Source: UBA6522 sp963664945
Lineage (GTDB): Bacteria; Pseudomonadota; Gammaproteobacteria; Steroidobacterales; Rariloculaceae
Direction: 5' to 3'
DNA length: 64,000 nucleotides
Assembly (NCBI GenBank): GCA_963664945.1
Contig: OY761822.1
Span: 124,001 to 188,000, forward strand
Part shown: positions 32,193-41,347 of the stretch, in pieces
Numbering within the stretch: position 1 is the first letter of the stretch
How the letters are laid out: every line of letters begins with the position of its first letter
Notes under the pieces: generated by a model
What the model was told of the DNA's origin: nothing
Seen by the model: only the letters and a program-made list of their open reading frames with translations
Databases searched by the model: none
Program-made: the position numbers and the translations under genes

Positions 32193-34481
32193 GTTGTCCA
32201 TGGGCACCTGGGGATTGTCGACGAAGATGCTCAGTCCCTCGCGGTGCTTGAGCAGCGAGCGCAACGCCTTGCCCTGGCGCGCCTTGACCGGCAGATCGGC
32301 CAGCTCCGCTTCGGCCCGCGCGAACAGGGCGTCGACGGCCTTCCTCAGTGCCCCCTGCGCGGCGTCGAACGCCGGCGTCCGGTGGTCTCGAGCGGGGTCG
32401 TAATGCTCCAGCCGCGCCTTGTTCAGCCGCCAGATCGACGCGAACCGCTGGACCCACCCCTCGCACCATTGCGTCAGCTTTTGCTGCCCGGCCGCACACT
32501 CGATGAAGTCGCGCCGCTGGTGCACCCAGCACCAGCACAGGATCACCTTGCCGCCGAGCACGCGCGCCATCTTGGTGTAGGCACTGTAGCGGTCGCAGAC
32601 CAGGAACACGACGCCCTTGACCGAACCGAACAGCCTCATCGCGGCCTCGGCGCTGCGCGAGGGGTCCACCACGAAGTAGACCGCATCGGCACTGACCGAG
32701 ATCCACAGCCACGCACGCCGCGAGCGGCCCGCCTCGCCCAGCGACTGGATGCGCCAGCCCGTTTCGTCGGCGTGGCGCACCGCCATCTCGTTCTGGTGCG
32801 CGAGGATCGCCTCGGCGAGCGGCGCGAACAGCACCGGGAAGCGGCTCGCGCTGTCGGCTATCGTCCCTGGCGCAATCGCCAGCCCTTGATCGGTCATCCA
32901 CGCCGCGGTCCGGCGCAGGGGACGGTGGCAGGCAAATCGCTCGAAGAGGATGCGCGCCCAGACGCTGGTCCCGTAGGGCGTCCTGGGGAACAGCCGCGCC
33001 GGCGGAGGCGCTATCGCTTGCAAAGGCGAGGACAGGCAATCGCAACCCCGGCGGTAGCGTGGGCGCACGATCCTGCGGACATGGGCCTTGACCGCGATCT
33101 CGATGACGGGCGAGCAACGCTCGCCGTTGGCGACATGGGGCTTGCCGCAACAGGAACACACGCGCTCGTCCTCCGGCGGTTCCCGCCGTTCCTCCTTCTC
33201 CTCCAGCGTTGGCCGCCGGGTGCGCCCGTGGCCGGCCACACCGCGCTGCTGGCCGCGCTTGCGTTTCGACCGCGGCGTTTCCTGCTTCTCGCTCCTGCCC
33301 CCAAAGACCGCCTTCGACAACACGGCCCGGCTCGAGCGCAGCTTGGCAATCCGGGCTTGCAGTCTCGCTCCGTGGGCGCGCAGCGCCTTGATCTTCTTGC
33401 CCTGTGCGGCGTACGCCTTGCGCTGTCGGGCGATTTTCTTGTGCAGCGACTCGATGGTCCTGTCCCGATCGCGCACCGTCCTGAAGACCGCGGACAGCAG
33501 GGGGCGCTCGGCAAGCTCGGCCTCCAGCTTCTCGTTCTTGATGGCCGACGTTCTCACGGCCACCCGCAGACGGATGATAAGGCTCTCCTGCTCCTTGATG
33601 AGGGTCATCTGGTCGTGGTAGCCCGCCAGCTCCCCGCGCTGCAGCCTGGTTTCGAATGTCAGCCGGCGGACCGTCGCCTTCAACTCCTGCACCTGTTCCT
33701 GTTCGCGGCGCAGCCGACGGTTCTCCCGGGCCAGCCGGCGGGTCTCGCGGTTCAGGGAACCGACGTCCCCGCGCAGTCCCTTGATCGTGTCCTTCTGCTT
33801 GCGTGCCCGTTCCAGCGCCTTGCGCAACCGGGCGCTCGCCCTGCGCGGCGGCGCAGCCTGTGCCGCTCGCTTCAACCTGCGACGAAGCCCCACGACCTTG
33901 CGGCGCAATGCCGTGAGTTCCTCCTTCTGCTTCTGCGACCCCTCCAGGACCTTGCGCAGCCGGGTGTTCTCCCGGGTCAGAGAATCGGTTTCCTGCCTCA
34001 GTGCCGCGACCGCCGTATCCCTGCCGGGCTGCAACGTCCGCACGGCTTCGCGCAACTGGAAGACTTCCTTGCGCAGCGACATGATCGTGCTGCCCTTGCG
34101 CGAGTCCACACCGGCCTGCGAAAGCAGCTTCTCCAGCCGCGCCACCTCCGTCTGCAAGAACAGCGCATCCTTCGCCGCGCGGCGGACTTCCTTCACCTCT
34201 TCGACCGCAGCCGTAAGCTTCTCCCGGCTCTTGTCGAGTTGCGTCTTCAGCGAACCGGCACGCGAACGGGCGTCGATCTCCGACCGGCGCAACTCTTCGC
34301 AGCGCGCCGCCGCCGCGTCCGCCCGCGCCCGTTCCGTCTCCGCCCGCGCCTGTGCCTGTTCGTACAACGACCGCCAATCGCGCGGCACCGATGCCGGGGG
34401 CGGCCAGAACTCGCCGCCCGCCTCCGGCAGCGACAAACTCGTCCCAAAGTCCTCGTCGCGCATCGCCATGTGCGCGACCAT
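32191..34481 (-). pseudogene. Long coiled-coil IS66-like transposase (copy B), C-terminus missing
   Basis: About 760 codons survive. The first about 330 residues are an unbroken Glu/Arg/Leu-rich coiled coil (LRKEVFQLREAVRTLQ, RLRKVLEGSQKQKEEL and many more). Then come a zinc finger (CSCCGKPHVANGERC), the transposase domain (MAVRHADETGWRI, FLVCDRYSAYTKMARVLGG, ILCWCWVHQRRDFIECA) and VDNPQVPMDNN at the break. The fragment at 12704-13230 shows the normal end. It lacks TnpA/TnpB partners, as for the ISBst12-like branch of IS66. It abuts palindrome C. Confidence 0.88.
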
Positions 34482-34623
34482 AGCAAAACGTCGGAGGCGT
34501 TACCAGTGTCTTGTAGAGGGTATTCAAAATGATTTCAGCCCCGTCCATCACCGCTTGACCGAACGCTTTCGATCAGCGCGCAAGTCCTGTCGGCTGACGC
34601 CCTGAACGGTCAAGACTCGCCGC
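34482..34623. other. Junction between mobile block and alpha operon
   Basis: 142 nt from the copy B start to the rplQ stop. I see no clear intrinsic terminator for the ribosomal operon; the left end of copy B must lie in here. GCGTTACCAGTGTCTTGTAG near 34497 may be an IS66 terminal sequence (weak). Confidence 0.35.
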
Positions 34624-34992
34624 TCAGTCCGCGTCCGGCTGATCCAGCAACTGCACCACCGCCATCGGCGCCGCATCCCCCGCCCGGCAACCGATCTTCA
34701 GTATCCTCAGGTACCCGCCCGGCCGGTCCCTGAATCGCGGCCCCAACTCATTGAAGAGCTTGCCCACCGCGGCATCGTCGCGGAGCCGGGCGAATGCCAG
34801 CCGCCGCCGGGAGGCGCCGTCCTGCTTGGCCAGCGTGATCAGCGGCTCCGCGACACGGCGCAGCTCCTTGGCCTTCGGCAAGGTGGTCCTGATGGTTTCG
34901 TGGCGAAACAGCGACGCGGCCATGTTGCGGAACATGGCCTTGCGGTGGGAGGAGTTCCTCCCCAGCTTTCTGCCGGACTTGCGGTGACGCAT
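34624..34992 (-). CDS. rplQ: 50S ribosomal protein L17
   Basis: 122 aa, last gene of the alpha operon, 16 nt after rpoA. MRHRKSGRKLGRNSSHRKAM and the FRNMAASLFRHETIRTTLPKAKELRRVAEPLITLAK block are the standard L17 N-terminus. L17 binds 23S rRNA near the exit tunnel. It is followed by IS66-like DNA rather than host genes. Confidence 0.98.
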   Translation of the reverse strand: MRHRKSGRKLGRNSSHRKAMFRNMAASLFRHETIRTTLPKAKELRRVAEPLITLAKQDGASRRRLAFARLRDDAAVGKLFNELGPRFRDRPGGYLRILKIGCRAGDAAPMAVVQLLDQPDAD

Positions 34993-35008
34993 GGTGATAT
35001 CCCCGTGG

Positions 35009-36019
35009 TCAGAACGCCATTGGGCTGGGCTGTTCGTCGGTTCTGAGCGCCGGCGGCGGCCAGTTGTCCAGCCGCATGCCCAGCGCCAGCCCGTGACCCT
35101 CGAGCACTTCCTCGATCTCGGTCAGGGATTTCTTGCCGAGATTGGGCGTGCGCAGCAACTCCACCTCGGTCCTCTGCACCAGGTCGCCGATGTAGTTGAT
35201 GTTTTCCGCCTTGAGGCAATTGGCCGAACGCACCGTCAGTTCCAGTTCATCCACCGGCCTGAGCAGAATCGGATCGACCAGGGTATCCGGGCGGCCGTAG
35301 CCGAGGTCCGCCTCGCCCTGCAGTTCGACGAACACGTCGAGCTGGTTCTTGAGAATGCCTCCCGCCCGGCGAATCGCCTCCTCGGGGTCGATGGCGCCGT
35401 TGGTCTCGATGTCGATGATGAGCTTGTCCAGGTCGGTGCGCTGCTCGACGCGGGCCGCCTCCACGTTGTAGGTCACCCGGCGAATCGGGCTGAACGAGGC
35501 ATCGAGCTGAAGCCGTCCGATCGGCCGCGTCGGGCCGTCGAATTCCGCCTCCCTGACCGCCGGCTTGTAGCCGCGGCCCCGGGCCACCTTGAGGAACGCC
35601 CTGAGTTCGCCGGCCTGGGTCAGGTTCGCAATGACCAGGTCCGTGTTGACGATCTCCACGTCGTGATCGCAGACGATGTCACCCGCGGTCACCGGGCCGG
35701 GGCCCTTCTTGTGCAGCGTCAGCTCGGCCTCCTCGCGCGCGTGCATCCGGATGGCCACCGCCTTGAGGTTGAGCAGGATGTCGACGACGTCTTCCTGGGC
35801 GCCCTCGATGCTGGTGTACTCGTGCAGGACACCGTCGATCTCGACTTCGGTCACCGCCGCACCGGGCATGGACGACAGCAATACCCGCCGCAGCGCGTTG
35901 CCCAGGGTATGGCCGAAGCCACGCTCGAAGGGCTCGACCGTGATTCTCGCGTTGTGTTCGTCGACCGGCTGAACCTTTACGGTCCGCGGCTTCAAGAACT
36001 CAGTGGCTGACTCCTGCAT
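35009..36019 (-). CDS. rpoA: RNA polymerase alpha subunit
   Basis: 336 aa. The N-terminal dimerisation domain has EPFERGFGHTLGNALRRVLLSSMPGAAVTEVEIDGVLHEYTSIEGAQEDVVDILLNLK. A flexible linker and the C-terminal domain follow (ELTVRSANCLKAENINYIGDLVQRTEVELLRTPNLGKKSLTEIEEVL), the UP-element and activator-binding part. Normal length, 14 nt after rpsD. Confidence 0.98.
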   Translation of the reverse strand: MQESATEFLKPRTVKVQPVDEHNARITVEPFERGFGHTLGNALRRVLLSSMPGAAVTEVEIDGVLHEYTSIEGAQEDVVDILLNLKAVAIRMHAREEAELTLHKKGPGPVTAGDIVCDHDVEIVNTDLVIANLTQAGELRAFLKVARGRGYKPAVREAEFDGPTRPIGRLQLDASFSPIRRVTYNVEAARVEQRTDLDKLIIDIETNGAIDPEEAIRRAGGILKNQLDVFVELQGEADLGYGRPDTLVDPILLRPVDELELTVRSANCLKAENINYIGDLVQRTEVELLRTPNLGKKSLTEIEEVLEGHGLALGMRLDNWPPPALRTDEQPSPMAF

Positions 36020-36033
36020 CTAGCGTTCCTCAA

Positions 36034-36654
36034 TTACTTGGAATACAACTCGACGACCAGATTTTCGTTGATGTCGGGAAGAATCTCCTCCCGCTCCGGC
36101 AGCGCCTTGAGCACCCCCTCCATGTTCTTCTCGTCCACTTCCACCCACTCGGGCATCCCGACCTGGCTGGCGATGTCCAGGGCGGCCTTGATCCGCATCT
36201 GCGCCTTCGCCCGCTGCCGAACCGCGACCTTGTCCCCGGCCTTGATCTGGTATGAAGGGATGTTGACGATACGCTCGTTGACCACGATGCCCTTGTGGCT
36301 CACCAACTGGCGCGCCTCGGCGCGGGTGGACGCGAAGCCCATGCGATAGACCACGTTGTCCAGCCGGCCCTCCAGCATGCGCAGCAGGTTCTCCCCGGTG
36401 GAGCCCTTGCCGCGCGCCGCGCGCTTGTAGTAGTTGCGGAACTGGCGCTCCAGCACGCCGTACATGCGCCGCAGCTTCTGCTTCTCACGAAGCTGCAGAC
36501 CGTAGTCGGAGAAACGCGGCCGCCGTTGCCCGGGCCCGCCCGGCGGAACTTCCAGCTTGCACTTCGCCTCCAGGGGCTTGACCCCGCTCTTGAGGAACAG
36601 GTCGGTGCCTTCCCGGCGGGCCAGTTTACAGGTTGGTCCTCGATATCTCGCCAT
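36034..36654 (-). CDS. rpsD: 30S ribosomal protein S4
   Basis: 206 aa. MARYRGPTCKLARREGTDLFLKSG, ERQFRNYYKRAARGKGSTGENLLRMLEGRLDNVVYRMGF and the S4 RNA-binding domain (AEARQLVSHKGIVVNE). It lacks the zinc-finger cysteines of some S4 paralogues. In E. coli S4 is the translational repressor of the alpha operon. Gap to rpsK 12 nt. Confidence 0.98.
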   Translation of the reverse strand: MARYRGPTCKLARREGTDLFLKSGVKPLEAKCKLEVPPGGPGQRRPRFSDYGLQLREKQKLRRMYGVLERQFRNYYKRAARGKGSTGENLLRMLEGRLDNVVYRMGFASTRAEARQLVSHKGIVVNERIVNIPSYQIKAGDKVAVRQRAKAQMRIKAALDIASQVGMPEWVEVDEKNMEGVLKALPEREEILPDINENLVVELYSK

Positions 36655-36666
36655 GTTTGCTTCCGA

Positions 36667-37053
36667 TTAGACGCGGCGCCGCTTGGGGGGGCGGCAGCCG
36701 TTGTGAGGAATGGGTGTGACGTCCTCGATATGGGTGACCCGGAACCCGAGCGCGTTCAACGCGCGAATGGACGATTCCCGCCCCGGCCCGGGGCCCTTGA
36801 CCCGGACTTCCAGATTCTTGACGCCGTAATCCCTGGCCACGTTGCCCGCCTTCTCCGCGGCAACCTGAGCCGCAAACGGCGTGCTCTTGCGCGAGCCCCG
36901 AAAACCGCAGCCGCCGGATGTCGCCCAGGCGAGCGTGTTGCCCTGGCGGTCGGTGATGGTGATGATCGTATTGTTGAAGGAGGCGTGAACATGCACCACG
37001 GCGTCCAGCACCGTGCGCTTGATCTTCTTCTTGCCCCGGGTCGGTTTCGCCAT
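36667..37053 (-). CDS. rpsK: 30S ribosomal protein S11
   Basis: 128 aa from the ATG at 37053 (MAKPTRGKKKIKRTVLDAVVHVHASFNNTIITITDRQGN), although the frame is open to 37164. It ends in THIEDVTPIPHNGCRPPKRRRV, the standard S11 C-terminus. 5 nt after rpsM. Confidence 0.98.
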   Translation of the reverse strand: MAKPTRGKKKIKRTVLDAVVHVHASFNNTIITITDRQGNTLAWATSGGCGFRGSRKSTPFAAQVAAEKAGNVARDYGVKNLEVRVKGPGPGRESSIRALNALGFRVTHIEDVTPIPHNGCRPPKRRRV

Positions 37054-37058
37054 GTCGG

Positions 37059-37415
37059 TTATTTCCTGATGGGCCGCCGCGGCCCCTTGCGGGTCCGGGC
37101 GTTGGTTCGGGTGCGCTGGCCATTCGTGGGCAGCCCGCGGCGATGCCGGATGCCGCGGTAGCAACCCAGGTCCATGAGCCGCTTGATGTTCATCGCCGTC
37201 TCCCGGCGCAGATCGCCCTCGATGGTGAAGCGGCTGACCACCTCCCGGAGCTTGGCCACCTCGGGTTCGCTCAGGTCGCGCACCGGTGTGCCGGGGTCGA
37301 CCCCGGCCACACGGCAGGCGATCCTGGCGCTGCTGCGGCCGATGCCGTAGATGTGCGTCAACGCGATGCCGACGTGCTTGTGAACGGGAATATTGATTCC
37401 GGCGATACGGGCCAA
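37059..37415 (-). CDS. rpsM: 30S ribosomal protein S13
   Basis: 118 aa. MARIAGINIPVHKHVGIALTHIYGIGRSSARIACRVAG, then YRGIRHRRGLPTNGQRTRTNARTRKGPRR. S13 contacts 50S bridges and the P-site tRNA. First gene of the alpha group, 21 nt after rpmJ. Confidence 0.98.
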   Translation of the reverse strand: MARIAGINIPVHKHVGIALTHIYGIGRSSARIACRVAGVDPGTPVRDLSEPEVAKLREVVSRFTIEGDLRRETAMNIKRLMDLGCYRGIRHRRGLPTNGQRTRTNARTRKGPRRPIRK

Positions 37416-37436
37416 GACGCTACCCTCCTTTGCACT

Positions 37437-37550
37437 CTATCCTTGCCGTTGCTTGTGGCGGGGATCCTTGCAGATCACCCGGACCACACCCTTGCGGCGA
37501 ACGATCTTGCAATTCCTGCACATTCGCTTGACCGATGCCCTGACTTTCAT
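37437..37550 (-). CDS. rpmJ: 50S ribosomal protein L36
   Basis: 37 aa. MKVRASVKRMCRNCKIVRRK, then VVRVICKDPRHKQRQG and TAG. It has the C-x2-C...C-x4-H zinc-ribbon set, so this is the zinc-containing L36 form. It lies between secY (18 nt) and rpsM (21 nt), the conserved gammaproteobacterial position. Confidence 0.97.
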   Translation of the reverse strand: MKVRASVKRMCRNCKIVRRKGVVRVICKDPRHKQRQG

Positions 37551-37568
37551 GTTCGCATCCCCAAAGAC

Positions 37569-38894
37569 CTATCGACGTCCGCGAAGATTGGCCTTCCTCA
37601 ACAGCCCTTCGTACTGATGGCTCATCATGTGCGCCTGCAACTGCGACATGAAATCCATGGTCACCACGACGATGATCAGCAGCGAGGTTCCGCCGAAATA
37701 GAACGGCACGTTGAACTGGTAGATCATGAATTCGGGCATCAGGCAGACGCCGGTGATGTACATCGCGCCCCAGAACGTCAGGCGGGTGAGGACCTTGTCG
37801 ATGTAGTCCGCGGTCTGGCGCCCCGGGCGGATTCCCGGGATGAAGGCGCCGGAGCGCTTCAGATTGTCCGCCGTATCCCGGGAGTTGAATACCAGCGAAG
37901 TATAGAAAAAACAGAAAAAGATGATCAGCGCCGCGTAGAGCAGGATGTAGATGGGCTGTCCGGGCGCGAGACTGGCCGCCAGGCGCTGCAACCAGGAGAC
38001 CGCCTGACCGGTGCCGAACCAGGTGGCGATGGTGGCCGGGAACAGGATCAGGCTTGAAGCGAAAATCGGCGGGATGACGCCGGACATGTTGATCTTGAAG
38101 GGCAGGTGCGAGGTTTGCCCCGCGTAGAGCCTGCGGCCTTGCTGGCGCTTGGCGTAGTTGACCGTGATGCGGCGCTGGGCACGCTCCATGTAGACGACGA
38201 AGCCGGTCACGCCCAACAGCAGCAGGCCCATCACGAAGGGCAGGGCCGGGTTCATGCCGCCGGTGTTGACCAGTTCCAGGGTTCCGCCGATGGCCGCCGG
38301 GAGTCCCGAGACGATGCTGGCGAGGATGATCATGGAGATGCCGTTGCCGATGCCCCGCTCGGTGATCTGCTCACCCAGCCACATGAGGAACACGGTGCCG
38401 GTGACGAGCGTCGCGGAGGCGCTGAACACGAAGCCGATACCGGGACTGACCACGACGCCCTGGTTCTGCAGCGCGCTGGTGGCCGCCACGGACTGGAACG
38501 AGCACAGCAGCACCGTGCCGTAGCGCGTGTACTGGGTGATCTTGCGGCGGCCCGCCTCGCCCTCCTTGCGCAACTGGCCCAGCGTCGGAACGACGTGGAC
38601 GGCGAGTTGCATGATGATCGAGGCGGATATGTACGGCATGATCCCCAGGGCGAATATCGACATCCGCTCCAGCGCACCTCCGGAGAACATGTTGAACATG
38701 CTCAGGATCGTGCCGGACTGCTGCTCGAAGAACTGCCCAAGCGCGAACGGATCGATGCCGGGCACCGGGATGAAGGTGCCGATACGGTAGACCACCAGGG
38801 CACCCACCAGGAAGAACAACCGCTGGCGCACCTCGGAGAAGCGCCCGGCCGCGCCGAGCACCGATGCAGGATTTGCCGCGCCCGCTCTTGCCAT
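37569..38894 (-). CDS. secY: Protein translocase subunit SecY
   Basis: 441 aa with ten expected membrane helices, for example RLFFLVGALVVYRIGTFIPVPGID, IFALGIMPYISASIIMQLA, GIGNGISMIILASIV, YILLYAALIIFFCFFYTSLVF and TSLLIIVVVTMDFMSQLQ. The RNAKRQQGRR-like cytosolic loop is present as NYAKRQQGRRLYAGQTSHLPFK. Forms the SecYEG channel. 2 nt after rplO. Confidence 0.98.
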   Translation of the reverse strand: MARAGAANPASVLGAAGRFSEVRQRLFFLVGALVVYRIGTFIPVPGIDPFALGQFFEQQSGTILSMFNMFSGGALERMSIFALGIMPYISASIIMQLAVHVVPTLGQLRKEGEAGRRKITQYTRYGTVLLCSFQSVAATSALQNQGVVVSPGIGFVFSASATLVTGTVFLMWLGEQITERGIGNGISMIILASIVSGLPAAIGGTLELVNTGGMNPALPFVMGLLLLGVTGFVVYMERAQRRITVNYAKRQQGRRLYAGQTSHLPFKINMSGVIPPIFASSLILFPATIATWFGTGQAVSWLQRLAASLAPGQPIYILLYAALIIFFCFFYTSLVFNSRDTADNLKRSGAFIPGIRPGRQTADYIDKVLTRLTFWGAMYITGVCLMPEFMIYQFNVPFYFGGTSLLIIVVVTMDFMSQLQAHMMSHQYEGLLRKANLRGRR

Positions 38895-38896
38895 CG

Positions 38897-39331
38897 TCAG
38901 GACTCCACGCTGCCGCCGGCGGCCTCGATCGCCTCGCGCGCACCGCGCGTGACTCCGAGTCCGGCCACCTTGACCGCCCGGTCGATCGTGCCGGACAGGA
39001 AGACCTTGGCGCGGCGCGCGGACTTCGGCGCCAGCCCCGCCGCCTTCAACGCCGCCAGGTCCACCGTCCCGTCCGCCACCCGGGCCAACTCGTGCAGCCT
39101 GACTTGCGCGGCGTAACGCGCCTTGCGGGAGCGGAAGCCCACTTTCGGCAGGCGCCGCTGCAGCGGCATCTGGCCACCCTCGAAACCGACCTTGCTGTAA
39201 CCGCCGGAACGGGACCGCTGGCCCTTCACGCCGCGGCCGGCGGTCTTGCCCTGGCCGGCCGCGATACCGCGTCCGACCCGCTTGCGCGTCTTGCGCGAGC
39301 CCGCGCCGGGCTTGAGGGAATTCAGCCTCAT
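38897..39331 (-). CDS. rplO: 50S ribosomal protein L15
   Basis: 144 aa. MRLNSLKPGAGSRKTRKRVGRGIAAGQGKTAGRGVKGQRSRSGG is the standard Gly/Arg-rich N-terminus; FEGGQMPLQRRLPKVGF follows. L15 acts in late 50S assembly. It is packed 1 nt after rpmD and 2 nt before secY. Confidence 0.98.
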   Translation of the reverse strand: MRLNSLKPGAGSRKTRKRVGRGIAAGQGKTAGRGVKGQRSRSGGYSKVGFEGGQMPLQRRLPKVGFRSRKARYAAQVRLHELARVADGTVDLAALKAAGLAPKSARRAKVFLSGTIDRAVKVAGLGVTRGAREAIEAAGGSVES

Positions 39332-39332
39332 T

Positions 39333-39512
39333 TCAGACCTCCTCCACCTTCAACAGGTACGACACCTTGTTGATCATGCCGCGGTTTTCGGGCGTATCGG
39401 CCACCACCACGGTGTGCTCGCGGCGCCGCAAACCCAACCCGGAGACGCACTCGGCGTGCCCGGGCTTTCGCCCGTACTTGCTCTTCACCAGTGTGACTTT
39501 CAGCTTGGCCAT
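39333..39512 (-). CDS. rpmD: 50S ribosomal protein L30
   Basis: 59 aa from the ATG at 39512 (MAKLKVTLVKSKYGRKPGHAECVSGLGLRRREHTVVVADTPENRGMINKVSYLLKVEEV). An in-frame ATG four codons up would overlap rpsE and is not needed. Normal bacterial short L30. Confidence 0.96.
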   Translation of the reverse strand: MAKLKVTLVKSKYGRKPGHAECVSGLGLRRREHTVVVADTPENRGMINKVSYLLKVEEV

Positions 39513-39520
39513 GCCCGGAT

Positions 39521-40009
39521 TCATCCCGTGATTTCAGCCACTGTCTTGCCGCGCCTGGCGGCGATCTCCTCGGGCGAACGCATCCGGATCAACGCATCCA
39601 CCGTGGCCCTCACCACGTTGATGGGGTTGCGCGATCCGTAGCTCTTGGCGAGCACATTGCGCACGCCGGCGCACTCGAACACGGCGCGCATGGCGCCGCC
39701 GGCGATGATGCCCGTTCCCTCCGAAGCGGGCTGCATGAATACCCGGGTCGCGCCGTGGCGCCCATGAAGCTCGTACTGCAGCGTTTCGTCGCGCAGGTGG
39801 ATGGAAGAAAGGTTGCCGCGGGCGGCCTGCATGGACTTCTGTATGGCCAGCGGCAGTTCCCGCGCCTTGCCGTAGCCGAAACCCACGCGGCCGTTGCCGT
39901 CGCCGACCACGGTCAGCGCGGTGAAGCCGAACTGGCGTCCGCCCTTGACGACCTTGGCGACGCGGTTGACCGCGACGAGTTTTTCCTGCAGTTCTTCAGA
40001 ACCCGCCAT
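39521..40009 (-). CDS. rpsE: 30S ribosomal protein S5
   Basis: 162 aa from the ATG at 40009, preceded by GGTAAG; a TTG at 40027 overlapping the rplR stop is possible. KLVAVNRVAKVVKGGRQFGFTALTVVGDGNGRVGFGYGKA is the double-stranded-RNA-binding domain; the C-terminal half is AGGAMRAVFECAGVRNVLAKSYGSRNPINVVRATVDAL. S5 helps decoding accuracy. Confidence 0.97.
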   Translation of the reverse strand: MAGSEELQEKLVAVNRVAKVVKGGRQFGFTALTVVGDGNGRVGFGYGKARELPLAIQKSMQAARGNLSSIHLRDETLQYELHGRHGATRVFMQPASEGTGIIAGGAMRAVFECAGVRNVLAKSYGSRNPINVVRATVDALIRMRSPEEIAARRGKTVAEITG

Positions 40010-40023
40010 TCGTTGCTTACCGT

Positions 40024-40377
40024 TCAAAAGCTCAACCCCGCTTCACGGGCGGCATCCGCCAACGCCTTGATCCGGCCGTGATACCGGAAACCCGATCGAT
40101 CGAATGCGACGCGTTCGACGCCATGCTCCCTGGCGCGTTCGGCGATCAATTGGCCCACGGCTGCCGCCGCCGCCCTGTTGCCCGTGCCCTTCAATGAACC
40201 GCGCAGGTCCGGGCTGAGCGTGGAAACGCTGGCGATCACGCGGTCGCCTTCCGGCGCGATGATCTGCGCGTAAATGTGCCGCGGCGTGCGATGCACGCTG
40301 AGCCGCGTGGCGCCAAGCCGGCTGATCCTGGCCCTGGCGCGCCGCGCCCGCCGTTGCCTTCGTTGCTTCTTGTCCAT
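40024..40377 (-). CDS. rplR: 50S ribosomal protein L18
   Basis: 117 aa. RLGATRLSVHRTPRHIYAQIIAPEGDRVIASVSTLSPDLR and GVERVAFDRSGFRYHGRIKALADAAREAGLSF. 5S rRNA-binding protein. The basic N-terminus KKQRRQRRARRARARI is typical. 6 nt after rplF. Confidence 0.98.
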   Translation of the reverse strand: MDKKQRRQRRARRARARISRLGATRLSVHRTPRHIYAQIIAPEGDRVIASVSTLSPDLRGSLKGTGNRAAAAAVGQLIAERAREHGVERVAFDRSGFRYHGRIKALADAAREAGLSF

Positions 40378-40383
40378 GAGTGC

Positions 40384-40917
40384 CTACTTCTTCTTCGCTT
40401 CCTTGAGTACGACCCGCTCGTCCGAATAGCGCACGCCCTTGCCCTTGTAGGGCTCGGGGGGCCTGAACCGGCGCAGTTCGGCGGCCACCTGTCCGACGCG
40501 CTGCCGGTCGATGCCCTGAACCACGATCTCGGTCTGGCTTGGGGTCTCAATGGTCACGTCCTCCGGCACCCGGTAGTTGATGGGGTGGGAGAACCCCAGG
40601 GTCATGTTGAGCTGCTGTCCCTGCGCCCTGGCCCGGTATCCGACGCCTACCAGCGTCAGCTTGCGCTCGAATCCCGCGGTCACCCCCGTCACCATATTGT
40701 TGATGAGCGAACGGGTGGTGCCCGCCATGGCCCTGGCAAACCGGCTTCCCGACCGGGGCGCCACACGCAGCTCACCGTCGACCTTGTCCACCTGGACCTC
40801 GGTATGACATTCCATCGCAAGGCTTCCCCTGGGTCCCTTGACGGTCAGGGAGTTGCCCTTGAGTTCGGCTTCAACGCCGCTTGCCATCGGGACCGGGTTC
40901 TTCGCAATTCTGGACAT
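40384..40917 (-). CDS. rplF: 50S ribosomal protein L6
   Basis: 177 aa. MSRIAKNPVPMASGVEAELKGNSLTVKGPRGSL and the second L6 repeat RQRVGQVAAELRRFRPPEPYKGKGVRYSDERVVLKEAKKK. L6 lies near the sarcin-ricin loop. 18 nt after rpsH. Confidence 0.98.
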   Translation of the reverse strand: MSRIAKNPVPMASGVEAELKGNSLTVKGPRGSLAMECHTEVQVDKVDGELRVAPRSGSRFARAMAGTTRSLINNMVTGVTAGFERKLTLVGVGYRARAQGQQLNMTLGFSHPINYRVPEDVTIETPSQTEIVVQGIDRQRVGQVAAELRRFRPPEPYKGKGVRYSDERVVLKEAKKK

Positions 40918-40935
40918 GGCTGTTCCTCGTGCCGG

Positions 40936-41331
40936 TCAGGAGACCAGGCAGATCACCTCGCCGCCATGGCCCTCGGCCCGGGCGCGCCGATCGCTCATCA
41001 CCCCCCTGGAGGTGGACACGACCGCCAGACCGAGCCCCCCCTGCACCCTGGGGATTTCGCCGGCGCCCGCATAGAGGCGCAGCCCGGGACGGCTCGCCCT
41101 CGAGACGTGCTCGATGACCGGATCGCCGTCGTGGTACCTGAGCGTGATCGACATGTTGCGCCTGACGCCGTCTTCCTCGACCGTCACGTCGTCGAGATAG
41201 CCTTCCTCGACGAGCACGCGGGCCACGGCGAGTTTCATCTTCGATGAAGGCACGCTCACGGTTCGCTTCCTGGCCTTCTGCCCGTTTCTGATTCGGGTCA
41301 ACATGTCGGCAATGGGATCCGTCATACTCAT
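40936..41331 (-). CDS. rpsH: 30S ribosomal protein S8
   Basis: 131 aa. MSMTDPIADMLTRIRNGQKARKRTVSVPSSKMKLAVARVL and GGLGLAVVSTSRGVMSDRRARAEGHGGEVICLVS. In E. coli S8 represses the spc operon by binding mRNA near rplE; no attempt was made to fold that site here. Confidence 0.98.
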   Translation of the reverse strand: MSMTDPIADMLTRIRNGQKARKRTVSVPSSKMKLAVARVLVEEGYLDDVTVEEDGVRRNMSITLRYHDGDPVIEHVSRASRPGLRLYAGAGEIPRVQGGLGLAVVSTSRGVMSDRRARAEGHGGEVICLVS

Positions 41332-41347
41332 CGGGGCATCTCCACCG

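Noticed and set aside
31302..34532. A 1076-codon plus-strand open frame
   Set aside because: It joins the 3' half of IS66 tnpC (copy A) through palindrome C to the antisense strand of copy B. Only the part to 32158 is real protein.
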